Assembly (NCBI GenBank): GCA_900313295.1
Contig: OMQS01000002.1
Coordinates: forward strand, 1-11,867
DNA length: 11,867 nucleotides
Direction: 5' to 3'
Source: an uncultured Eubacteriales bacterium
Lineage (GTDB): Bacteria > Bacillota > Clostridia > Oscillospirales > Oscillospiraceae
Shown: positions 6,920-11,867 of the stretch, piece after piece
Position numbering within the stretch: the stretch's first letter is position 1
Layout: each line of letters opens with the position of its first letter
Position numbers and translations under genes: made by a program
The notes under the pieces: model-generated
Database searches by the model: none
Seen by the model: only the letters and a program-made list of their open reading frames with translations
What the model was told of the DNA's origin: nothing

Positions 6920-6949
6920 AAAAAACGGGGCGGGCGAAACGCCCGCCCC
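6920..6949 (-). terminator. Intrinsic terminator-like hairpin between infB and rbfA
   Basis: On the minus strand GGGGCGGGC (6941-6949) pairs with GCCCGCCCC (6927-6935) as a perfect 9-bp GC stem, 10 bp if the next G-C closes, around GTTTC. It is followed by G and six Ts (6920-6925). It begins about 40 nt after the infB stop. By sequence it is as good as the terminators ending transcription units elsewhere here, yet it lies inside a normally continuous operon. Confidence 0.85.
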
Positions 6950-6989
6950 TCGGCTTAATTACTGTGTTCCGAAAAAGTGTCATTCTCCT

Positions 6990-9356
6990 TTACTGCGGAA
7001 TTTCCTCCATAGTAAAGGCTTCAATAATGTCGCCTTCCTTAATATCATTGAACTTCTCAATGGTCAGGCCGCATTCGTAGCCGGAGGCAACCTCCTTCAC
7101 CTGGTCCTTAAACCGCTGCAGGGAAGCCAGCACTCCCTCGTGGATAACGATGCCGTCGCGCACCAGACGCACCTGGCAGTCCTTGCGCTGGATCTTGCCG
7201 TCCTGCACGTAGCAGCCCGCCACGGTGCCGACGCCGGACACCTTGTAGGTCTGGCGCACCTCGGCGTGACCCAGCAGAGCCTCCCGATACTTGGGCGCCA
7301 GCATGCCCTTCATGGCGGCCTCGATCTCGTTGATGGCGTCGTAGATCACGCGGTACATCCGCATGTCCACGTTGGCGCGGGCGGCGCTGTCGCGGGCGGC
7401 TGCGTCGGGACGCACGTTAAAGCCCACGATGATGGCCTGAGAGGTGGACGCCAGCATCACGTCGGATTCGTTGATGGCGCCCACACCGCCGTGGATGACC
7501 CGCACGCGCACCTCGTCGTTGGAGAGCTTCTCCAGAGATGCCTTCACGGCTTCCACGCTGCCCTGCACGTCGGCCTTGACGATGAGGTTCAGATTCTTCA
7601 TTTCGCCCGCCTGGATCTGGCTGAACAGATCCTCCAGAGACACCTTGCTCACGGGGGTGTTGGCCTTGGCCTTCTCCTCGGCCTTGCGCTGCTCCACCAG
7701 TTCACGAGCCAGCTTTTCGTCGGCCACGGCGTTGAAGGTGGCGCCGGCAGAGGGCGCCTCGCTCAGACCCGTGATCTCCACGGGCACGGAGGGGCCTGCG
7801 GAGGTGATTTTCTGCCCCTTGTCGCTGACCATGGCGCGCACACGACCCACGCTGGTACCGGCGATGATGATGTCGCCCTGATGCAGCGTGCCGTTCTGCA
7901 CCAAGAGGGTGGCCACGGGGCCGCGCCCCTTATCAAGCCGCGCCTCGATGACCGTGCCCTGTGCGGCGCGGTTGGGGTTGGCCTTCAGCTCGCCCACCTC
8001 GGCGGTGAGGGTGAGCATTTCCAGCAGGTTCTCCACGCCCATGCCGGTTTTGGCGGAGATGGGGCACACAATGGTGTCGCCGCCCCAGTCCTCGCACACC
8101 AGGCCGTACTCCGTGAGCTGCTGCTTGATGCGCTCGGGGTTGGCCTCGGGTTTATCCATTTTGTTGATGGCCACGATAATGGGGATGCCTGCGGCCTTGG
8201 CGTGGTTGATGGACTCCACGGTCTGGGGCATGATGCCGTCCTCGGCGGCCACCACCAGAATGGCGATGTCCGTGACCATGGCGCCGCGGGCGCGCATGGA
8301 GGTGAAGGCCTCGTGGCCCGGAGTATCCAGGAAGGTGATGGGCTTTCCGTTTACCATCACCTGGTACGCGCCGATGTGCTGGGTAATGCCGCCAGCCTCG
8401 CCGCTGGCCACATGGGCGTTGCGGATGTAGTCCAGCAGACTGGTCTTGCCGTGGTCAACGTGACCCATGACCACCACCACGGGGGCGCGGGGCACCAGAT
8501 CCTCGGCCTTGTCCTCGTGGTCGTCAATGAGCTTTTCCTCAATGGTGACGACCACTTCCTTTTCTACCTTGCAGCCCATTTCCTCGGCAATAATGGCGGC
8601 GGTGTCAAAGTCGATCATCTGGCTCAGGGAGGCCATGACGCCGTTCTTCATCAGGCACTTCACGACCTCTGCGCCGGTCTTCTTCATGCGGCTGGCCAGC
8701 TCACCCACGCTGATCTCGTCGGGGATCTGCACGGTGACGGGGGTCTTCTTGATGACCTCCAGACGCAGGCGGCGCAGGCGGTCTGCCTCCTCCTGCTTGC
8801 GCTTGTTGCTGACGAAGTTGTTGTCGCGGCGCTGCTTGCTGTTGCGGAATTTCTCCTTGCCCTGGGTCTGCTGCTGGTCGCGGCGTCCGCCGCCGGTGCG
8901 GCTGTCGGCCATGTCCTGCAGCTTCTCGTCGTACTTGGCCAGGTTGATGTTGGTGGCCTTGCTGGTGTCCACCACCTTGGTCTTGGGCACGCGGCTCACC
9001 GGCTGGCTGGGCTGCTGGGCAGGCTTCGCCTCCGGCTTCTTCTGCACCTGTGCCGGCTTGGCGGCGGGCGCTTTGGCGGCATCCTTCTTCGGCTCGGCCT
9101 TCTTCTCGGCGGCAGGCTCGGGCTTTTTCTCCGCGGCGGGCTTCATACCCTCGGCAAAGATCACCTGAATGCCGGACACCGGATTGTGCTGCGTCAGATA
9201 CTCGAAGATCAGCGACAGCTCATGATCCTCCAGCACCTGCATGTGGTTTTTGGGCGTCTGCGCATACTGCGTCAGGATTTCCGTGATCTGCTTGGTGGGC
9301 ACGCCGAAGTCCTTTGCCACCTCATGCACCCTATATTTGTTCCCGATATTAGCCAA
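6990..9356 (-). CDS. infB: Translation initiation factor IF-2
   Basis: IF2 is the GTPase that places fMet-tRNA on the 30S subunit and promotes subunit joining. The 788-aa product has a first IF2_N domain (about 1-60), a low-complexity Ala/Lys/Pro/Glu linker (70-120), a basic Arg/Lys/Gln region (150-205), a second IF2_N domain (about 205-260) and the G domain. The G motifs are G1 GHVDHGKT (298-305), G2 GITQHIGAY (323-331), G3 DTPGHEAF (344-351), G4 NKMD (398-401) and G5 SAKTG (434-438). Domains II, III and IV complete it, ending in the fMet-tRNA-binding C-terminus. The start is a TTG at 9356 with GGAGG 9 nt upstream. The next in-frame ATG is residue 39, inside the first domain, so TTG is well supported. 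A 206-nt structured leader precedes it. Confidence 0.98.
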   Translation of the reverse strand: MANIGNKYRVHEVAKDFGVPTKQITEILTQYAQTPKNHMQVLEDHELSLIFEYLTQHNPVSGIQVIFAEGMKPAAEKKPEPAAEKKAEPKKDAAKAPAAKPAQVQKKPEAKPAQQPSQPVSRVPKTKVVDTSKATNINLAKYDEKLQDMADSRTGGGRRDQQQTQGKEKFRNSKQRRDNNFVSNKRKQEEADRLRRLRLEVIKKTPVTVQIPDEISVGELASRMKKTGAEVVKCLMKNGVMASLSQMIDFDTAAIIAEEMGCKVEKEVVVTIEEKLIDDHEDKAEDLVPRAPVVVVMGHVDHGKTSLLDYIRNAHVASGEAGGITQHIGAYQVMVNGKPITFLDTPGHEAFTSMRARGAMVTDIAILVVAAEDGIMPQTVESINHAKAAGIPIIVAINKMDKPEANPERIKQQLTEYGLVCEDWGGDTIVCPISAKTGMGVENLLEMLTLTAEVGELKANPNRAAQGTVIEARLDKGRGPVATLLVQNGTLHQGDIIIAGTSVGRVRAMVSDKGQKITSAGPSVPVEITGLSEAPSAGATFNAVADEKLARELVEQRKAEEKAKANTPVSKVSLEDLFSQIQAGEMKNLNLIVKADVQGSVEAVKASLEKLSNDEVRVRVIHGGVGAINESDVMLASTSQAIIVGFNVRPDAAARDSAARANVDMRMYRVIYDAINEIEAAMKGMLAPKYREALLGHAEVRQTYKVSGVGTVAGCYVQDGKIQRKDCQVRLVRDGIVIHEGVLASLQRFKDQVKEVASGYECGLTIEKFNDIKEGDIIEAFTMEEIPQ

Positions 9357-9562
9357 ATAAAGCCACCTCCATCATTGTGATACGAATCAGCGTGTCGAAA
9401 AAGTCTTTTCGCCCCGCTGCCTAAGTTTTTGAAGCCTTGAAAAAGTTTCAAAAACGATTGGTTTCCATGGCGAGGGACACCCTTCTTGGGTTTCCCTCAC
9501 ACACCCTTCCTTGCCGTTTTATCGGCAGGCCGCACACCTGCGTGCAATAGTGGTGCGGTAGT
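9357..9562 (-). other. Hairpin-rich leader between ylxQ and infB
   Basis: This 206-nt gap holds no convincing gene. I see three hairpins: CGAAAA/TTTTCG at 9396-9411; GTTTTTGAA/TTCAAAAAC at 9425-9455 with a 13-nt loop; and GAGGGA-x-ACCC with its complement at 9472-9498 around a TTCTT loop. A short TGCCG/CGGCA stem lies near 9512-9530. None is followed by a clear T run on the minus strand, so they do not look like terminators. The RNA would form the 5' region of infB. Confidence 0.6.
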
Positions 9563-10198
9563 TTACGGATCCTTGCGTCCGGAGCCTTTGCCTTTTTTCA
9601 CCGGACGGCTGCCCTCAAACCGGACACGAGCCTGCGCCTTCTGCCGCTGCCTTGCGGCGGCGTGCGTCCTGCCGTCGGGTCTGCCGGCTCTTTTCCGCTC
9701 CGGCGTACTGCGCCCCGTCGGGGGAGCTTTCTCCTTTTCCGACCGGCTCTTTTCCTCCGGCGGCGCGGACTTCGGCGCTTTCTTCTTCCCCATGCGCAGG
9801 TTCTTTTCGTGGTTGAGCTGCTCTTGCCGGCGCTCTCTGGCGCGCTGAGCTTTCACGGCCATGCGCTCTGCGGCGCTCTCATATTTTTTCGGCTCCAGCG
9901 CCGCCAGCTTTTTCGCCACGGCGTCGGCAAAACCGATGTCCGTCACCGCGGCCATTGCGCAGCTTGTGCGCCCCAGTGCCCGACCCAGCTCGTTTTTCGT
10001 GGCGGGGATCACCAGACACAGGCAGCTCCCCGTATTGGCAAAGCTCATGGCGCGCCGCACGGAGCCGGTAGCGGCGTCGGACGCCACCAGAATGATCCGC
10101 GCTTTCTTGGCGCGGGCGGCGGAACCCACCGGCTCCTCACCGATCTCCACCCGTCCGGCCTTGTGCGCCAGACCCAGCATAGACAGGATCCTCTCCAC
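9563..10198 (-). CDS. ylxQ: L7Ae/L30e-family RNA-binding protein (YlxQ-like) with long basic C-terminal tail
   Basis: Residues 1-100 match the YlxQ group: MERILSMLGLAHKAGRVEIGEE, then a K-K-A-R-I-I-L-V-A-S-D-A strand and VIPATKNELGRALGR. L7Ae-fold proteins bind kink-turn RNA, and the Bacillus member is a roughly 100-aa ribosome-associated protein. Here the chain continues to 211 aa. Residues 105-211 are strongly basic, rich in Lys, Arg, Ala, Gln and Pro, with no predicted fold, and probably bind RNA non-specifically. The start is a GTG at 10198, 2 nt after the ylxR stop, with GGAGG 6 nt upstream inside the ylxR end, so the two are likely translationally coupled. The frame stays open to TAA at 9563. 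The exact RNA target is unknown. Confidence 0.88.
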   Translation of the reverse strand: MERILSMLGLAHKAGRVEIGEEPVGSAARAKKARIILVASDAATGSVRRAMSFANTGSCLCLVIPATKNELGRALGRTSCAMAAVTDIGFADAVAKKLAALEPKKYESAAERMAVKAQRARERRQEQLNHEKNLRMGKKKAPKSAPPEEKSRSEKEKAPPTGRSTPERKRAGRPDGRTHAAARQRQKAQARVRFEGSRPVKKGKGSGRKDP

Positions 10199-10200
10199 CT

Positions 10201-10467
10201 TCAGCCTCCGATCTGCGCCTGCAGCGCCGCATACACATCTTCCCCGATGGCCGTTTCAAAGGAGCGCTCCAGCGCTCTGGACTTCATAGCCCGCTGCAGG
10301 CAGGCGGCGTCGGGGCAGATATAGGCGCCTCGTCCGGCCTTTTTGCCGGTGGTGTCCACACAAATTTCCCCCTCCGGCGTCTTCACGATGCGCACCAGCG
10401 CCTTTTTATCCTTCATGGTGCGGCACCCCACACATTGCCGCTGGGGAATTTTCCGCTGCTTCTGCAT
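10201..10467 (-). CDS. ylxR: YlxR/RnpM family RNA-binding protein (DUF448)
   Basis: The 88-aa product has the family pattern: P-x-R-x-CVGC at the N-terminus (residues 8-15, with C12 and C15), VRIVKTPEGEICVDTTGK (25-42), GRGAYIC (45-51) and a C-terminal helix with K-S-R-A-L-E-R-S-F. In B. subtilis YlxR has been described as RnpM, a modulator of RNase P; whether it does the same here is inferred from family. The ATG at 10467 has GGAGG 7 nt upstream. An in-frame TTG further up overlaps that Shine-Dalgarno and is rejected. The gene lies in its conserved position between nusA and ylxQ, and its last codons carry the ylxQ ribosome binding site. About 200 nt of hairpin-rich spacer separate it from nusA. 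Confidence 0.95.
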   Translation of the reverse strand: MQKQRKIPQRQCVGCRTMKDKKALVRIVKTPEGEICVDTTGKKAGRGAYICPDAACLQRAMKSRALERSFETAIGEDVYAALQAQIGG

Positions 10468-10668
10468 GGCGTACCCTCCCAAATATTACTGGCGAAAAAA
10501 CTTTGTTTTTTCTGCCAAGGGGTTTGCAGTCTGCTGCGTGCATAATTTTGCCGCCTGCGGCAAAAATCCACACTTGCAGACTGAGAGGTATTTTTCCCCA
10601 CGCGCATGTCGCGGTGAAAAATGATCTCAATTTTTCGCGTCTGCGGACGCGAACTCTGCGAGGCTTAA
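10468..10668 (-). other. Hairpin-rich spacer between nusA and ylxR
   Basis: There is no credible gene in these 201 nt. Besides repeat copy B, I see TTTTGCCG/CGGCAAAA at 10546-10565 around CCTG, enclosed by a 7-bp inverted pair CAGTCTG (10527-10533) and CAGACTG (10577-10583). A further hairpin at 10590-10622 has ATTTTT/AAAAAT arms and a GC core. TTCGCGTC/GACGCGAA at 10634-10653 is perfect, with a TGCG loop. None has a terminator-type T tract on the minus strand. It would be transcribed as part of the nusA-ylxR message. Confidence 0.65.
10482..10533 (-). repeat. Palindromic intergenic repeat, copy B (before ylxR)
   Basis: On the minus strand this reads CAGACTGCAAACCCCTTGGC, an A-rich arm, CAAAG, a T-rich arm, CGCCAGT and AATATT. 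The arms fold as a hairpin (about 10491-10514) closed by GGC/GCC. It ends only a few nt before the GGGAGGG of ylxR. It matches copy A over about 47 nt and has the same placement relative to the next gene's ribosome binding site. Confidence 0.75.
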
Positions 10669-11739
10669 TTACTCAGCTGCCTCTCCCTCGTGGTAGGACG
10701 CGGGCTTGATGTCGATCTTGCAGCTGGTGAGGCGGGCGGCCAGACGGGCGTTCTGCCCCTCCTTGCCGATGGCCAGGCTCAGCTGATCGTCCGGCACGAT
10801 GGCGCGGCAGGCTTTGCCGTCCTCGGACATGGCCACGCTGATGACGTCCGCCGGTGCCAGAGCGGCGGCCACAAACTGCGCCCGATCCTCGCTGAAGGGC
10901 ACGATGTCGATCTTCTCCCCGTGCAGCTCCTCCACGATGGCGTTCACGCGCTGGCCGCGGGGGCCTACGCAGGCGCCGATGGGATCCACGTTTTCATCGG
11001 AGGAATACACAGCCATCTTCGTGCGGCTGCCGGCCTCGCGGGCGATGGAGCGGATCTCCACCGTGCCGTCGAAAATTTCCGGCACCTCCAGCTCGAACAG
11101 GCGCTTGACAAGCCCCGGGTGGGTGCGGGAAATGAGCATCTGCGGGCCGCGGCTGCCGCGGCGCACTTCCACCAGGTACACCTTCAGCATCTGCCCCTCG
11201 TAGTATTCCTCGCCCATCACCTGCTCGCCCAGAGGGAGCACAGCGTCGGTGGCGTCGGCGCCGGTGCCCAGACGCACGGTGGCGTTGCCGGTGCGCTGGT
11301 CGATGCGCAGCACGGTGCCGGTGAGGATCTCGTGCTGCTTGGAGTTGAACTCGTCATAGATCATGCCGTGCTCGGCCTCCCGCAGCCCCTGAATGATGAC
11401 CTGCTTGCCGTTGCCGGCGGCGATGCGGCCGAAGTCCACGTTCTTCACGGGGAAGCGCACGGTGTCGCCCACATGGTACTTGGCGGAGATGGCCTTGGCC
11501 TCCTCGGCGGAGATTTCGGCGGCGGGGTTCTCCACCGCCTCCACCACGGTCTTCTCCACAAACATCTTCAGGTCGTGCTTTTCCTCGTTCACGTCCACCA
11601 CCACGTTTTCCACGTCCTCGTGGTCGCGCTTATAGGCGGTGGCGAGGGCCTGCACGATCTTTTCCAGCATAAAATCCTGGGGGATGCCCCGCTCCTTTTC
11701 CAGCAGCTCCAGAGCGGCAAAGATTTCTTCACATTTCAT
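10669..11739 (-). CDS. nusA: Transcription termination/antitermination factor NusA
   Basis: NusA binds RNA polymerase and nascent RNA to control pausing, termination and antitermination. The 356-aa product has the N-terminal polymerase-binding domain (about 1-125, with ERGIPQDFMLEKIVQALATAYKRD) and an S1 domain (about 135-200, with GTVLRID and A-V-L-P). KH1 carries VDPIGACVGPRGQRVNAIVEEL (251-272) and KH2 carries QLSLAIGKEGQNARLAARLT (319-338). It ends soon after KH2, lacking the acidic repeats of proteobacterial NusA, as is normal in Bacillota. The ATG at 11739 has AGGAG 8 nt upstream. Its usual upstream partner rimP lies outside the window. An AT-rich leader precedes it. Confidence 0.97.
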   Translation of the reverse strand: MKCEEIFAALELLEKERGIPQDFMLEKIVQALATAYKRDHEDVENVVVDVNEEKHDLKMFVEKTVVEAVENPAAEISAEEAKAISAKYHVGDTVRFPVKNVDFGRIAAGNGKQVIIQGLREAEHGMIYDEFNSKQHEILTGTVLRIDQRTGNATVRLGTGADATDAVLPLGEQVMGEEYYEGQMLKVYLVEVRRGSRGPQMLISRTHPGLVKRLFELEVPEIFDGTVEIRSIAREAGSRTKMAVYSSDENVDPIGACVGPRGQRVNAIVEELHGEKIDIVPFSEDRAQFVAAALAPADVISVAMSEDGKACRAIVPDDQLSLAIGKEGQNARLAARLTSCKIDIKPASYHEGEAAE

Positions 11740-11867
11740 AGCAGTAACTCCTGTTCTATATTAGAAAAATCAAAAATAAGAAATAAGAAATTAGGTTATC
11801 TTAAAGGCGGACTGCAGCCCCTTTGGCAGAAAAAAGTTTTTTCGCCGGCTCAAAATACGATCCGCAG
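11740..11867 (-). other. AT-rich leader upstream of nusA
   Basis: No gene is visible in the last 128 nt. The part nearest nusA (about 11755-11805) is very AT-rich for this genome and holds three tandem 7-nt units on the + strand: AAATAAG, AAATAAG, AAATTAG (11774-11794). Beyond it lies repeat copy C. I see no convincing promoter, so transcription probably enters from an upstream gene outside the window. Confidence 0.5.
11810..11850 (+). repeat. Palindromic intergenic repeat, copy C (inverted, upstream of nusA)
   Basis: On the + strand this reads GACTGCAGCCCCTTTGGCAG, an A run, G, a T run, then CGCCGGC. It matches copies A and B in the GACTGCA-CCCC-TTGGCAG flank and both arms, but the loop is nearly gone. 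It is in the opposite orientation to A and B, so it is inverted relative to nusA. It folds as a hairpin at about 11825-11846. Confidence 0.65.

Noticed and set aside
6891..9380. Long open frame on the + strand opposite infB (about 829 codons)
   Set aside because: It is a shadow of infB in GC-rich DNA: rich in His, Gly, Ala and Leu, with no recognisable domain, while the opposite strand encodes complete IF2 with all GTPase motifs.
10406..10630. Short minus-strand open frame through the nusA-ylxR spacer
   Set aside because: It overlaps ylxR in another frame, has no ribosome binding site and simply translates the hairpins.
11758..11763. TAATAT (minus strand) as a nusA promoter -10
   Set aside because: The start would fall inside the AGGAG ribosome binding site and no -35 is recognisable. 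The region is simply AT-rich.

Overview
The window looks like a chromosomal core-gene segment from a GC-rich, endospore-forming member of the Bacillota, class Clostridia. An Oscillospiraceae-like genome is my best guess. The evidence is the gene order nusA-ylxR-ylxQ-infB-rbfA-nrnA-truB-ribF, which is conserved in Bacillota, a spoIIE gene, strong AGGAGG-type ribosome binding sites, and high GC with short AT-rich intergenic hairpins. The lineage is inferred from gene content, not from a marker-gene comparison.

Layout from left to right. The 3' end of truA (bases 2-157, + strand) runs into a hairpin terminator. Everything after it is on the minus strand, so transcription runs from high to low coordinates. 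In that direction the order is: nusA (11739-10669), ylxR/rnpM (10467-10201), an L7Ae-family ylxQ with a long basic tail (10198-9563), infB (9356-6990), rbfA (6843-6457), nrnA (6460-5516), truB (5515-4646) and ribF (4645-3734). Next come a terminator, spoIIE (3621-1642), a 90-aa single-pass membrane protein of unknown function (1582-1310), a second strong terminator, and dusB (1162-194) with its own candidate extended -10 promoter.

The nusA-ribF block joins transcription elongation and antitermination (NusA), RNase P modulation and RNA binding (YlxR, YlxQ), translation initiation (IF2), 30S maturation (RbfA), oligoribonucleotide/pAp turnover (NrnA), tRNA modification (TruB) and flavin cofactor synthesis (RibF). 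From rbfA to ribF the genes overlap or abut with no spacer, which suggests translational coupling. Upstream of rbfA the spacers are long and rich in hairpins. One holds a strong terminator-like hairpin between infB and rbfA, which may divide the block into two expression units. SpoIIE is the sporulation PP2C phosphatase that activates sigma-F. DusB and TruA are tRNA modification enzymes on converging strands.

I found no mobile-element genes, CRISPR arrays, tRNAs, rRNAs or defence genes. The coding content is ordinary housekeeping. The unexpected signal is between genes: a roughly 45-50 nt palindromic repeat occurs three times. Two copies sit directly in front of the ribosome binding sites of ylxR and rbfA, and one lies upstream of nusA in the opposite orientation.
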